From Phascolarctobacterium_A sp034117325 (GTDB taxonomy: Bacteria > Bacillota > Negativicutes > Acidaminococcales > Acidaminococcaceae), in contig JAXEPX010000007.1 in the NCBI GenBank assembly GCA_034117325.1, positions 1 to 64,000 of the forward strand: a DNA stretch of 64,000 nucleotides, read 5' to 3'. The translations under genes and the position numbers were made by a program. Below the pieces are notes generated by a model that did no database searches, had not been told where the DNA came from, and was given only the letters and a program-made list of their open reading frames with translations. Below, one piece after another: positions 15,743 through 24,959 of this stretch. The stretch's first letter is position 1. Each line of letters starts with the position of its first letter.

Positions 15743-15771
15743 AATATACCACGTTTAGTATGATTAATCAA
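15743..15771 (-). promoter_or_regulatory. Promoter of the small-gene/oadA operon
   Basis: On the minus strand: TTGATT, a 17-bp spacer and TATATT. Transcription would begin near 15735, giving a leader of about 105 nt that includes the hairpin at 15693-15711. Confidence 0.6.
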
Positions 15772-15896
15772 ATTTATAAGATTTATGGAGAGATAAATTT
15801 AGTTTATAGTATATGCGTCGACTTTGCTTATATATGGAAGAAAACTTGTTGCAGATAGGTGTTGATTGGTTGTGAAGTGGAAAATAAGGCGAATCT

Positions 15897-16826
15897 TTAC
15901 TCACACAGCAGCTTAATAAACTCTTTAACTGTCTTCGGCACATAGGAACACTGGGGGAGGAGTAGGTAGTATTGGCGATGAGCATACTGTGACGTTAGCT
16001 TGAAAAAGCGCAGGCTTTCCTCCGTACCCTCGACGAGCAGGTCACTGGTAAAGGTTGCACCCACGCCAGCCTTCGCGAGCAGGAAGGAGGTAACGAGCTG
16101 GGGTACCTTGATTTTAATGGTGGGATGTAAATTAGCTTCTTCAAAAATTTTTAGCGTGCGCATGCCGAGATTGACATGGGAATCGATGAGAATAAAATTG
16201 ATATCAGGGAAGTGGCTAAAGTCCACTGTTGGACAATCCTCGGCGAGATGGCGCCCGCTGGCAATATCCTGCGCACTGAGGCTTTGCTCAATGAGCTCTA
16301 GAGGTAGCTCGCATGAGCGGGGCACTGCGAAAAGGATATCATCCTCAAAGGCAGGCACATGGTCAAATTTTTTTAGCACCTCCTCGTCACAGCTAAAGGT
16401 TAAATCAATCTTATGCTCCTTTAAAAGCTCGATGAGCTGGTCGGAGCTTGTTTCCGAGACCTCGATATTAATATTGGGATAAAGCTGGTGAAATTCTGCA
16501 AGGTAGGGCGGGAGCACGTAGGCGTTCATATAATGGGTGCCGCCAATGAGCAGGTCGCCCGTCTGCAGGTCGCGCAGATCGTCGAAGCGTTGCTTGAGCT
16601 CCTGCTCCAGCTGTAGCTCCTGCTTGATATGCTCGATATATAATTGGCCAATTTTTGTCAGCGTGAGCGGACGGGAATTGCGATTGAAGAGGTCGGCGCC
16701 AATTTCCTGCTCTACCTTTTTAATCGCGATGCTGAGCGCGGGCTGGGTAATATAGAGGGCTTCTGCGGCTTTGGAGAAGCTGCCATGTAGGTAAACCTGG
16801 TAGATGTAATTCTTTTCTAATTCCAT
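15897..16826 (-). CDS. LysR-type regulator, probably AlsR-like
   Basis: A 309-residue LysR protein when started at the ATG at 16826, which has AGGAG nine bases upstream; the longer frame to 16922 would add an atypical N-terminus. Residues about 1-60 form the winged helix-turn-helix (YLHGSFSKAAEALYITQPALSIAIKKVE), followed by the LysR effector domain. It is divergent from the acetolactate decarboxylase gene with a 149-bp shared control region, the same arrangement as alsR-alsSD of Bacillus, so control of the acetoin pathway is likely but inferred. Confidence 0.8.
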   Translation of the reverse strand: MELEKNYIYQVYLHGSFSKAAEALYITQPALSIAIKKVEQEIGADLFNRNSRPLTLTKIGQLYIEHIKQELQLEQELKQRFDDLRDLQTGDLLIGGTHYMNAYVLPPYLAEFHQLYPNINIEVSETSSDQLIELLKEHKIDLTFSCDEEVLKKFDHVPAFEDDILFAVPRSCELPLELIEQSLSAQDIASGRHLAEDCPTVDFSHFPDINFILIDSHVNLGMRTLKIFEEANLHPTIKIKVPQLVTSFLLAKAGVGATFTSDLLVEGTEESLRFFKLTSQYAHRQYYLLLPQCSYVPKTVKEFIKLLCE

Positions 16827-16865
16827 ACTATAAATCTCCTTTATGGAAGTATTAATCCTATAAAA

Positions 16866-16894
16866 TTGATTATATACTAAACTCGTGCTATAGT
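16866..16894 (+). promoter_or_regulatory. Promoter of the acetolactate decarboxylase-fumarase cluster
   Basis: TTGATT, 17-bp spacer, TATAGT. It overlaps the LysR intergenic region, and the downstream leader holds the short inverted repeat AGTTCC/GGAACT at 16901-16928. Confidence 0.6.
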
Positions 16895-16975
16895 AAAGAC
16901 AGTTCCAGAAAGAAAGCTCCAAGGAACTACTTAAGGAAGATTAAGATTGTTTTATTATACGAGGAGGTTGCATAG

Positions 16976-17695
16976 ATGGTTACACAAATGTACCAGGTAT
17001 CTACCCTGCAGGCCCTGACGAAGGGTGATTTTTATGGTAACTGCACCATCGGTCAGCTGCTGACGAAGGGTGATACAGGCTTAGGTACCTTTAAGGACGT
17101 GGATGGCGAGATGATCGTGCTGGACGGCGTTTGTTATAGAGCAAAGGCTGATGGCACGGTGGAGGTGGCGCAGGAGGACGATAGTACTCCCTTTGCTTCC
17201 GTTACCTTCCTGAATAAGAGCCTGTCCTTTCAATTGACGAAGCCCATTCGCATGAATAAGCTGCTCGATAAGCTGGATATGCAGGTCAAGTTCAAGGGTG
17301 AAAATAATATTTACGCTTGCCGCATTGATGGTAAATTTGCCGAGGTGTACGCGCGCAGTGAGATGAAGCAGCAGGAGCCCTATAAGCCATTTGCCGACGT
17401 ACTGGCGACGGACCAACGAGAATTTGATTTCCATGATGTAAGCGGCAGCCTAGTGTGCGTATATTTTCCGAAATATATGGACGGTTTGAACATGGCAGGC
17501 TGGCATGTGCATTTCATTTCCGATGACCGCACCATGGGCGGACATGTTTTTGACTTCGAGCTCAATGAGGGTGTGGTACATCTGGGCGAAACTAGTGGTT
17601 TTGCCTTCATGATTCCGGATACGGATCATTTCCACAGCCTGAAGCTGCAGGAGGTTACGAAGAAGGATATCGAAAAAGTAGAAAAAGCAAAATAA
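16976..17695 (+). CDS. budA: Alpha-acetolactate decarboxylase
   Basis: A 239-residue protein matching AlsD/BudA throughout: YQVSTLQALTKGDFYGNCTIGQLLTKGD at the N-terminus, GTFKDVDGEMIVLDG, and the zinc site in GWHVHFISDDRTMGGHVFDF with three His. It converts acetolactate to acetoin with loss of CO2 in the cytosol. Start: ATG with GAGGAGG upstream. Acetolactate synthase lies three genes downstream, so the cluster holds both steps from pyruvate to acetoin; the LysR gene is divergent. The fumarase genes intervening are unusual for an acetoin locus. Confidence 0.9.
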   Translation: MVTQMYQVSTLQALTKGDFYGNCTIGQLLTKGDTGLGTFKDVDGEMIVLDGVCYRAKADGTVEVAQEDDSTPFASVTFLNKSLSFQLTKPIRMNKLLDKLDMQVKFKGENNIYACRIDGKFAEVYARSEMKQQEPYKPFADVLATDQREFDFHDVSGSLVCVYFPKYMDGLNMAGWHVHFISDDRTMGGHVFDFELNEGVVHLGETSGFAFMIPDTDHFHSLKLQEVTKKDIEKVEKAK

Positions 17696-17742
17696 AAATA
17701 TAGATAAAAATCGCGGCACAGTCGCACTTTGGAGGTAAGAAA

Positions 17743-18642
17743 ATGGATAAACAAGCACAAGTTGAAAAGCTCACTAATTTAGTGGCTGATTTCTATGCGT
17801 ACACCGGCAAGGTTCTGCCGGATGACGTTATTGCTAAGCTCGATGAGCTGGCTGAAAAAGAGGATTCTCCGCTGGCGAAGGTCATCTACCAAACGATGAA
17901 AAAGAACCAAAATTTGGCGAAGAGCCTGAATCGTCCTAGCTGCCAGGACACTGGTGCAGCGCAATTTCTGGTAAGATGCGGTACTAATTTCCCGCTGATT
18001 AATGAGCTGGAGGATCTGCTGCGTGAGGCTGTAGTGCGTGCCACCTTTAAAGCGCCGTTGCGCCACAATAGTGTCGAGACCTTCGACGAATATAACACTG
18101 GCAAAAATGTTGGCAAGGGCGTGCCCACGATTTTCTGGGAAATCGTTCCGAACAGCGATGAGCTCGAGCTCTTCACCTACATGGCTGGCGGCGGCTGCAG
18201 CCTGCCTGGCAAGGCTATGGTGTTGATGCCTGGTGCTGGCTATGAAGGTGTAACCCGCTTCGTGCTCGATGTAATGACTTCCTATGGCTTAAACGCTTGC
18301 CCGCCGCTTCTGGTTGGCGTTGGCGTAGGTACCTCCGTAGAGGTAGCAGCACTGGAGTCTAAGAAAGCGCTGCTACGTCCGATTGGTAGCCATAACCCGA
18401 ACAAGAACGCAGCTCTCTTAGAGCAGCTGCTTGAGGATGGCATTAATAAGATTGGCCTTGGTCCCCAAGGTCTGGGTGGCAAATTCTCTGTTATGGGCGT
18501 TAATGTAGAAAATTCTGCGCGTCATCCGTCCGTAATCGGCGTTGCTGTAAACGTAGGCTGCTGGTCCCACCGTCGTGGCCATATCGTATTCGATAAAAAC
18601 TTAAACTACAAAATTCTTTCTCATAGCGGGGTGACTTTATAA
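17743..18642 (+). CDS. Fumarate hydratase (class I) alpha subunit
   Basis: A 299-residue Fe-S hydro-lyase alpha subunit. The three Cys expected to hold the 4Fe-4S cluster are in RPSCQDTGA, AGGGCSLPGKAM and NVGCWSHRRG. It pairs with the next gene to interconvert fumarate and malate; the related L(+)-tartrate dehydratase has the same architecture and cannot be excluded by eye, although succinate/fumarate metabolism in such anaerobes favours fumarase. Start: ATG with GGAGG upstream. Its stop codon overlaps the next start (TAATG), implying coupled synthesis of the two subunits. Confidence 0.85.
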   Translation: MDKQAQVEKLTNLVADFYAYTGKVLPDDVIAKLDELAEKEDSPLAKVIYQTMKKNQNLAKSLNRPSCQDTGAAQFLVRCGTNFPLINELEDLLREAVVRATFKAPLRHNSVETFDEYNTGKNVGKGVPTIFWEIVPNSDELELFTYMAGGGCSLPGKAMVLMPGAGYEGVTRFVLDVMTSYGLNACPPLLVGVGVGTSVEVAALESKKALLRPIGSHNPNKNAALLEQLLEDGINKIGLGPQGLGGKFSVMGVNVENSARHPSVIGVAVNVGCWSHRRGHIVFDKNLNYKILSHSGVTL

Positions 18643-19268
18643 TGTATGAAGTAATTGATGGTAAAAAGGTTCTGACTACTCCTATTAGCGCAGCGGATTT
18701 AAAGGATATTCATATCGGCAATATCGTGTATTTGAATGGCGAGCTGACGACCTGCCGCGACGTGGCTCATCGTCGCGTAGTTGAATATGGTCGCGAGCTG
18801 CCGATTGACGTGCATGACAAGGCTATTCTGCATGCCGGACCGATTATCAAACCCCATGGTGAGGACAAATTCGAAATGATTTCCGTTGGTCCTACCACGA
18901 GCATGCGCATGGAAAAATTTGAAAAGGAATTCGTAGAAAAAACCGGTGTCCGCGTAATCGTGGGCAAGGGCGGTATGGGTCCCAACACTGAATATGCCTG
19001 CAAAAATTTTGGTGCGATTCACTGCGTATTCCCCGCCGGTAATGCTGTAGTAGCTGCTACCGAGGTTGAAGAAATCATGCGTGCTGAATGGCGTGAGCTG
19101 GGTATGCCGGAAACACTGTGGAACTGCCGTGTAAAAATGTTTGGCCCGCTGATTGTTTCCATCGACAGCTATGGCCGCAACTTCTTTGAGGAACAAAAGG
19201 TGCTTTATAACGAGCGCAAGGAAGAGGTTTATAACGAAATCATTCCGCATGTAAAATTCATTAAATAA
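18642..19268 (+). CDS. Fumarate hydratase (class I) beta subunit
   Basis: A 208-residue beta subunit of class I fumarase/tartrate dehydratase. It shows LTTPISAADLKDIHIGNIVYLNGEL at the N-terminus, TTCRDVAHRRV, HAGPIIKP and VGKGGMGPNTE, all typical of the C-terminal domain of single-chain fumarases. It completes the active site made with the alpha subunit. It begins within the stop codon of the alpha gene. A 69-bp gap precedes ilvN. Confidence 0.85.
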   Translation: MYEVIDGKKVLTTPISAADLKDIHIGNIVYLNGELTTCRDVAHRRVVEYGRELPIDVHDKAILHAGPIIKPHGEDKFEMISVGPTTSMRMEKFEKEFVEKTGVRVIVGKGGMGPNTEYACKNFGAIHCVFPAGNAVVAATEVEEIMRAEWRELGMPETLWNCRVKMFGPLIVSIDSYGRNFFEEQKVLYNERKEEVYNEIIPHVKFIK

Positions 19269-19337
19269 TTTTTTTGCTAGCTCTAGGGATATTTGAGGGA
19301 TTTTAGAGATAATTAGAGAAAGAATCGGGTAACATAA

Positions 19338-19871
19338 ATGGAACAAATTTTATCTATTGTTGCACACAATCGTCCTGGTGTGTTGATGAGGGTGACAGGA
19401 CTTATTTCCCGCCGTGGCTATAATATCGATAGCCTGGCGACGGGAGCAACGGCAGATCCGGAGTACTCGAGAATTACGATTACGATGGATACCGATGATG
19501 CTACGATTGAACAGGTTACGAAGCAGCTGGCGAAGCTGAGTGAAATTGAGCGCATTAAGGTGCTGCACCGTGGTTCTAGCGCGATCCGTAGCATGCTGCT
19601 GATGAAGGTGCATGCAGGCGAAAAGCAAATGGAGGTGCTGCAGCTGGCGACGGCCTTTCGCTCCCATGCAATTGACGTGACAGGCGAGAGCATGACTTTT
19701 GTTAATACTGGTGACGAGGGCAAGCTGAAGGCCTTTGTGAATGCAATGAAGCGCTATGGCGTGATTGAAATGGTGCAAACGGGTATTGTAGCTGTGGAGC
19801 GTGGCGACGAAGCGCTCACAGTAACATCCTCTCGTTATGAATGGCCCAATATGGGCAAGGCTAATGCTTAA
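19338..19871 (+). CDS. ilvN: Acetolactate synthase small (regulatory) subunit
   Basis: A 177-residue IlvH/IlvN protein: an N-terminal ACT domain (LSIVAHNRPGVLMRVTGLISRRGYN, residues about 4-75) and a C-terminal dimerisation region. It confers valine feedback control and full activity on the large subunit. The gene order small-then-large is reversed from the common ilvBN order. It is 17 bases upstream of ilvB. Presence of this subunit suggests the synthase is the anabolic, FAD-dependent type rather than the catabolic AlsS, although acetolactate decarboxylase nearby could divert its product. Confidence 0.9.
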   Translation: MEQILSIVAHNRPGVLMRVTGLISRRGYNIDSLATGATADPEYSRITITMDTDDATIEQVTKQLAKLSEIERIKVLHRGSSAIRSMLLMKVHAGEKQMEVLQLATAFRSHAIDVTGESMTFVNTGDEGKLKAFVNAMKRYGVIEMVQTGIVAVERGDEALTVTSSRYEWPNMGKANA

Positions 19872-19888
19872 GGAAGGAGGGAAAGTAG

Positions 19889-21550
19889 ATGCAATTAACT
19901 GGTGCTCAGGTTATGGTCAAATGCCTTGAGGAAGAAGGCGTGTCCACAATTTTTGGTTATCCCGGCGGCGCAATTCTACCGTTTTACGATGCATTGCGTG
20001 ATTCAAAAAAAATTACGCATATTCTGACGGCGCACGAGCAAGGTGCTGCGTATGCAGCTGACGGCTATGCGCGTGCAAGCGGTAAGATTGGCGTCTGCAT
20101 TGCGACCTCCGGTCCAGGTGCGACAAATCTCGTAACAGGCCTGGCGACGGCTTTCCTTGACTCCGTGCCTGTAGTAGCGATTACAGGCCAGGTAAAGAGT
20201 GAAATGATTGGCCATGATGCCTTCCAAGAGGTGGATATTACTGGTATCACGATGCCGATTATTAAGCAAAATTTCCTGGTTAAAAATGCTGATGAATTAG
20301 CGCAAACGATGCGTTTAGCTATCCAAATTGCGAAAAGTGGTCGTCCCGGCCCTGTGCTCATTGATGTGGCTAATGATGTGCAAACGACGCTGATGGATTA
20401 TCATCCGGCGAAGCTGCGCGACCTGCCGGTGGAAATGCCGGAGAAAAATTTAGTGCAGGCTGCGATTGAGGCGCTGAATAAGGCGGAGCGCCCGGTGCTT
20501 TTAGTGGGCGGCGGCGCTGTGATTTCCGGTGCAGAGTATGAAATCGTGCATCTGGCTGAAAAGCTGCACATACCTGTGGTTAGCACGCTGATGGGGCTGG
20601 GCTGCATTAGTGCTTATCGCGATCTCTTCCTAGGCATGAGTGGCCTGCATGGCCATGTGCGCGCGAATTGCGCGATTGCAAATGCCGATGTGCTGCTAGC
20701 TGTAGGTACACGCTTTAATGATCGAGTAACCGGAAATCGCGAGAAGTATAGCGCGCATAAGACGATTATCCATGTGGATATCGACCCTGCGGAGCTGCAG
20801 AAGAATATCGCGAGCACGATTGATATCGCAGGCGATATGCGCACGACTATAGATATGCTGGACAAGGGCGTTGTTGAGCATGATATTAGCGCTTGGTGGG
20901 ACACGATTATGCAATGGCCTGCTAAGGAAGAGGATTACGGTGATAATGAAGCGCCCCTCTTTATACAAGCATTGAATCCCTTGCTGAAGGACAAAAACTA
21001 CATTGTTACTACTGACGTGGGCCAACACCAGATGTTCACGGCGCAGCATTTGAAGATTCAGTATGCGCGTCAACTGCTGACGAGCGGCGGTCTTGGTACT
21101 ATGGGCTTTGGTCTGCCGGCGGCGATGGGTGCGAAATTCGCGCGTCCTGATGCGAAGGTTATCAGCATCAGTGGTGATGGTGGCTTTAAAATGACGGGTA
21201 ACGAGCTCTTTACTTTGGCAAGCAATAAGATGCCCGTTGTAGCTATTATTTTCAATAATAGTGGCTTGGGCATGATTCGTCAGCTACAAACTGCAAACTT
21301 TAATAAACGCTTTATGGCTTGTGAGTGCCCCGGGTATGTGGATTTCGTAAAATATGCGGAGGCTTTCGGTCTCGAGGGTGAGCATGTAGATAATCCTGAG
21401 GATTTTGCTGCTGCTGTAGCGCGTGGCTTAGAAAAGGACCATACCTACGTCATTGAGGTTGCCATTAATCCGAAAGATATGGTCGTGCCGATGGTTGCCT
21501 ATGGCAAGGGCGTGGACGAATTTGTCGAGGGTCTCGGCGTGAAGGACTGA
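19889..21550 (+). CDS. ilvB: Acetolactate synthase large subunit
   Basis: A 553-residue thiamine diphosphate enzyme. Visible motifs are FGYPGGAILPFYDAL, the catalytic Glu in HEQGAAYAADGYA, and the ThDP/Mg motif beginning ISGDGGFKM and ending NNSGLGM. It condenses two pyruvates to acetolactate, for valine/leucine synthesis or acetoin. Start: ATG after GGAAGGAGG. A strong terminator at 21590-21623 closes the gene cluster that begins with acetolactate decarboxylase. Confidence 0.92.
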   Translation: MQLTGAQVMVKCLEEEGVSTIFGYPGGAILPFYDALRDSKKITHILTAHEQGAAYAADGYARASGKIGVCIATSGPGATNLVTGLATAFLDSVPVVAITGQVKSEMIGHDAFQEVDITGITMPIIKQNFLVKNADELAQTMRLAIQIAKSGRPGPVLIDVANDVQTTLMDYHPAKLRDLPVEMPEKNLVQAAIEALNKAERPVLLVGGGAVISGAEYEIVHLAEKLHIPVVSTLMGLGCISAYRDLFLGMSGLHGHVRANCAIANADVLLAVGTRFNDRVTGNREKYSAHKTIIHVDIDPAELQKNIASTIDIAGDMRTTIDMLDKGVVEHDISAWWDTIMQWPAKEEDYGDNEAPLFIQALNPLLKDKNYIVTTDVGQHQMFTAQHLKIQYARQLLTSGGLGTMGFGLPAAMGAKFARPDAKVISISGDGGFKMTGNELFTLASNKMPVVAIIFNNSGLGMIRQLQTANFNKRFMACECPGYVDFVKYAEAFGLEGEHVDNPEDFAAAVARGLEKDHTYVIEVAINPKDMVVPMVAYGKGVDEFVEGLGVKD

Positions 21551-21589
21551 GCGTGTGTAGCCTACGATAATTTAATATTTTAGTATTTT

Positions 21590-21623
21590 AAAGGTCGCTG
21601 GAGTAATCCCAGCGACCTTTTTT
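21590..21623 (+). terminator. Terminator after ilvB
   Basis: GGTCGCTGG (21593-21601) pairs with CCAGCGACC (21609-21617), followed by a run of T. Confidence 0.9.
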
Positions 21624-21660
21624 AGCAGTTTTTTTCTTGAAAAGTAAAATTTATCTGCTT

Positions 21661-21699
21661 TACCTACCCAAAATAGCTCCTTCGGGTGGGGTGTAGGTA
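21661..21699. other. Inverted repeat in the 297-bp gap before the acyltransferase gene
   Basis: TACCTACCC pairs with a downstream GTAGGTA, enclosing GGGTGGGG. No T tract follows. It may be an operator or leader structure; a possible -10 (TATATT) lies about 12 bp downstream. Nothing else was recognised in 21624-21847. Confidence 0.35.
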
Positions 21700-21847
21700 C
21701 TCGATATATGCTATATTGTAATCAGTTAAGAAAAATTAATTTCTTAGGTCCTGCGTCACTTATGCATTAAGACGCGAAATTATTAATGCAATGTCATTTT
21801 TGACATCAAATTTGCTTGGCGTAGGAAATTATAAGGAGGGCTCGTTT

Positions 21848-22999
21848 ATGGCAAGTACTACTAAAACGAAGCGTGTAGAATATTTTGATGGCTTGAAATT
21901 GATCATGTGTTACATGATTGCAGCCTTGCATTTTAGCCTGGCCTTCTTCCCGGATGGCTTCCTGGGCTACGGCTCCTTGTACAAGGAGGCAGAGAAAATC
22001 CCGGCATATCTAGCTAATTTGCCAGCGTCAATATTCACCAATAGTACCTTTTACCTGTATATCTTTTTCGCTTTGAGTGCGATGATTCCTACGATGGCCT
22101 TCTATAATGGCCTCGCAAGCGGCAAGGACCCCTATAAAATGCTGGAAAAACAGGCAGTAAAGCGTTATTTCCGTTTTGTAATCCCAGTGGTGGCGATTAA
22201 TATCATCACCTGGGGAATGCATAAATGGGGCATGCTCAGCTTCAAGGGTATGTTTGAAATCACGGGCGCACCCTGGCTGCTTGCTATTGAGACGCCAGAG
22301 AAGCCCTTTTGGTGGGTGTTGCGCTACTCCTTTGTGGACTGCTTCTTTGAAAATACTACGGCGCTCTTAACAGTACTCTGGTGCATGTATATGATTTTCT
22401 TAGGCTATATGCTGACGCTCGCCTTTTTGGCGCTCTTTGGCAAAAGCAAGCTGCGCTTCTATATCTACGCCGTGAGTCCCTTCCTCTTCATGCTCTATCC
22501 CACCTACAGCTCCTTTTTCGTAGGTATAGTTGTAGGCGACCTCTATGTGCATTGCAAGGCAAAGCTTGCTGAAATGACTTGGATGGCTTGGCCGCTACTC
22601 ATCGTAGGCGTGGCAATCGGTATAGTATCTAATCTGGGATTAGCTTTGCCAGATTTGCTTTCACCAAATTATTTGAACGGTATTTCTGCCGGCGTATGTC
22701 TGCTTGCAGTTGTGCTAGGCACAGGTATGCAAAAGTTTCTATCTTGGCAGCCCTTTGTGGCGAATGCGAAGTATTCCTTTAGCGTACTTTTGGTACATAT
22801 TCATGTAATGCTCATTGTTGCTAGTGCAATTTATCCGCTGTGCTTTAGCATGCTCGGGGCGAAGGTTCCTGCGTTCTGGTTGACGTTTTTAATTTGCATT
22901 CCCATCATTCATGGCTGCGCGATTATTTTCTACCGCGTGTTCGAGCAACCTTCAGAAAATCTCTGTAATTGGGTTTACGAAAAGCTGCAGGAAAAATAG
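21848..22999 (+). CDS. Membrane acyltransferase (acyltransferase-3/OafA family)
   Basis: A 383-residue integral membrane protein with about ten hydrophobic helices. The family signature opens the protein: RVEYFDGLKLIMCYMIAALHF resembles the R-x-x-x-x-D-G-L-R motif with the following His of acyltransferase-3 enzymes, which O-acetylate cell-surface sugars. Start: the ATG at 21848 has AAGGAGGG at ideal distance; the open frame from 21791 is not supported by a ribosome site. It stands alone between terminators, so it is a single-gene unit. Substrate unknown. Confidence 0.75.
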   Translation: MASTTKTKRVEYFDGLKLIMCYMIAALHFSLAFFPDGFLGYGSLYKEAEKIPAYLANLPASIFTNSTFYLYIFFALSAMIPTMAFYNGLASGKDPYKMLEKQAVKRYFRFVIPVVAINIITWGMHKWGMLSFKGMFEITGAPWLLAIETPEKPFWWVLRYSFVDCFFENTTALLTVLWCMYMIFLGYMLTLAFLALFGKSKLRFYIYAVSPFLFMLYPTYSSFFVGIVVGDLYVHCKAKLAEMTWMAWPLLIVGVAIGIVSNLGLALPDLLSPNYLNGISAGVCLLAVVLGTGMQKFLSWQPFVANAKYSFSVLLVHIHVMLIVASAIYPLCFSMLGAKVPAFWLTFLICIPIIHGCAIIFYRVFEQPSENLCNWVYEKLQEK

Positions 23000-23090
23000 C
23001 GATAAGAGTGATAACATTGATATGTGCTGTAGACTGGCTGGGCCGCTTATAACTCTAATCACACTTGTCAGTAAAAAATTATAGCTACAG

Positions 23091-23122
23091 AAAAGGAGAC
23101 TACCGTATGGCAGTCTCCTTTT
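23091..23122. terminator. Bidirectional terminator between convergent genes
   Basis: AAAAGGAGACT (23091-23101) pairs perfectly with AGTCTCCTTTT (23112-23122), flanked by A and T runs on both sides; it serves the acyltransferase (+) and threonine aldolase (-) genes. Confidence 0.85.
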
Positions 23123-23152
23123 TATGATAAATGTTATTAAGTTAAGGCTAGC

Positions 23153-24187
23153 TTACAGCTCCTTAATCATGGCGATGAGGCGGTCTACCTCTTCGTCCTT
23201 CGTCGCCCAGCTTGTGCAGATACGCACGCTGTAATTGCCGTCGGGCAAATATTCACTAAGGCTGAGGGCGAACTCGGTGCTCAGCTTTTCAAATTGTGCA
23301 GGGGTCATGATAACGAATTGTTGATTCGTCGGTGAATCGGTGATGAAGCTAAAGCCACAGTCTAAAAGAGCTTGGCGAATTTTTAAAGCTTGTGCAGTGC
23401 CCTTAGCGCAGATTTTTGTATACAGGCCATCGGTGAAGGCTGCTCCGAATTGCACGCCTAGAAGGCGACCTTTCGCCATAATGGAGCCGCACTGCTTCGC
23501 AATGCTGCGGAAGTCAGGCTTAATGGCGTCGTTTAAAATAACGACAGCTTCACCGAAGAGCAGGCCACATTTTGTGCCGCCAATGTAGAATACGTCGCAA
23601 TTTGCGGCGAGATCGGCGGGGGTCATATCATTAGCAGGAGCGCCGAGTACATATCCTAGACGGGCACCGTCGATGAAGAGGTAGATACCTGCTTCCTGGC
23701 AGGCTGCATAGAGCTCCTCGAGTTCTGCTTTGCTGTACATGCTGCCGATTTCCGTGGGCTGGGAGATGTAGACCATTTTCGGTTGAGCCCAGTGCTCACG
23801 GTTGGGGTCGGTGTCATATTTTTTCCATTCCTCACGAATTTGCGCAGCAGTCAGCTTACCATCCTCCGTGGGTAGAGGGAGTACACGGTGGCCCACGTGC
23901 TCAATTGCGCCTGCTTCATGGGTGTTGATATGGCTCGGAACAGCGCCATAGACGGCCTGATGCGGACGCAGTGCAGCGCAGATAACGGTCAAATTAGTTT
24001 GGGTGCCGCCGACGAGAAAGTGCACATCTGCATTGGGGCACTGGAAGTATTCTTTAATCTTGGCACGTGCTTCGTCACAGTATGGGTCGAGGCCGTAGCC
24101 ATCGGTTTGATCCATATTGGTTGCTACCAGACGCTCGAGAATGGCGGGATGGCAGCCTTCTGTGTAATCACTATTGAAACGATACAT
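23153..24187 (-). CDS. Low-specificity threonine aldolase-like PLP enzyme
   Basis: A 344-residue fold-type I PLP enzyme of the beta-eliminating lyase family. GGTQTNLTVICAAL, the Asp in LFIDGARLGYVLG that contacts the PLP ring, and the lysine of FYIGGTKCGLLFGEAVV that forms the Schiff base are visible. The expected reaction is cleavage of L-threonine or allo-threonine to glycine and acetaldehyde. It is followed by nothing in the operon, and the DedA gene lies 17 bases upstream in the same direction, so the two are probably co-transcribed. Confidence 0.8.
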   Translation of the reverse strand: MYRFNSDYTEGCHPAILERLVATNMDQTDGYGLDPYCDEARAKIKEYFQCPNADVHFLVGGTQTNLTVICAALRPHQAVYGAVPSHINTHEAGAIEHVGHRVLPLPTEDGKLTAAQIREEWKKYDTDPNREHWAQPKMVYISQPTEIGSMYSKAELEELYAACQEAGIYLFIDGARLGYVLGAPANDMTPADLAANCDVFYIGGTKCGLLFGEAVVILNDAIKPDFRSIAKQCGSIMAKGRLLGVQFGAAFTDGLYTKICAKGTAQALKIRQALLDCGFSFITDSPTNQQFVIMTPAQFEKLSTEFALSLSEYLPDGNYSVRICTSWATKDEEVDRLIAMIKEL

Positions 24188-24204
24188 ATTATTGCCTTCT
24201 TTCG

Positions 24205-24855
24205 TTATTCTTTATGGAAAATTTTCTTGCCGACGAGCTCCCAAAGTACAGGAAGCACGCTGAAAATGACAATGCCCAGAGTTACGAGGGTAAAGTTTTG
24301 CTTAATCACGGGAATATTGCCGAAGAAGTAGCCGCCACCTACGAAGAGGGTTACCCAAACTACGGCACCAATCACATTATAATGCGCAAAGGTCAGGTAG
24401 TGCATCTTGCCTACGCCAGCAACGAAGGGGGCGAAGGTACGTACGATGGGGACGAAGCGCGCGAGGAAAATAGCCTTATGGCCATGCTTGGCATAGAAGG
24501 CGCTGGCCTTGTCCACATGCTCCTTTTTAATCAAACTGTGCTTAGCGTTGATCATAGCCAGCCCCAGTTTTTCGCCAATCATATAGTTGCAGGCATCGCC
24601 TAGAATCGAGGATACTAGGAAAATTAGCGTAACGATTTTAATATCCATGCCTTCTGGAGCTGTTGCTGCTAGAGCACCACAGGCGAAAAGCAGAGAGTCG
24701 CCGGGCAAAAAGGGTGTAACGACTAAGCCTGTTTCACAGAAAACAACGAGAAATAATATGGCGTAAATAAAATGACCATAGGCAGCCATGATTTCAGGTA
24801 AATGCTTGTCGAGATGTAGAATGATATCAATAAAATAAACAAAATACTGCTCCAT
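24205..24855 (-). CDS. DedA-family membrane protein
   Basis: A 216-residue polytopic membrane protein. The DedA/SNARE-associated signature is present: FCETGLVVTPFLPGDSLLF, GDACNYMIGEKLG, and FYAKHGHKAIFLARFVPIVRTFAPFVAG, whose Arg residues are essential in known members. DedA proteins support membrane lipid recycling (undecaprenyl phosphate or phosphatidylethanolamine flipping). Start: ATG with GGAGGAAGAAG upstream. Upstream lies a shared, AT-rich control region with the map gene. Confidence 0.85.
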   Translation of the reverse strand: MEQYFVYFIDIILHLDKHLPEIMAAYGHFIYAILFLVVFCETGLVVTPFLPGDSLLFACGALAATAPEGMDIKIVTLIFLVSSILGDACNYMIGEKLGLAMINAKHSLIKKEHVDKASAFYAKHGHKAIFLARFVPIVRTFAPFVAGVGKMHYLTFAHYNVIGAVVWVTLFVGGGYFFGNIPVIKQNFTLVTLGIVIFSVLPVLWELVGKKIFHKE

Positions 24856-24959
24856 AAGTAAAGCTTCTTCCTCCTTTAGGTATATGCAAATATTGTAGCA
24901 GAAATTCGCGACTTTGTCATAATATTTTCCCTTAAAAATGTGAAAAAGAGCTGAAAAAT

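Noticed and set aside
21661..21720. Riboswitch ahead of the acyltransferase gene
   Set aside because: There is an inverted repeat but no match to any riboswitch core I know and no terminator or sequestering stem next to the ribosome site.
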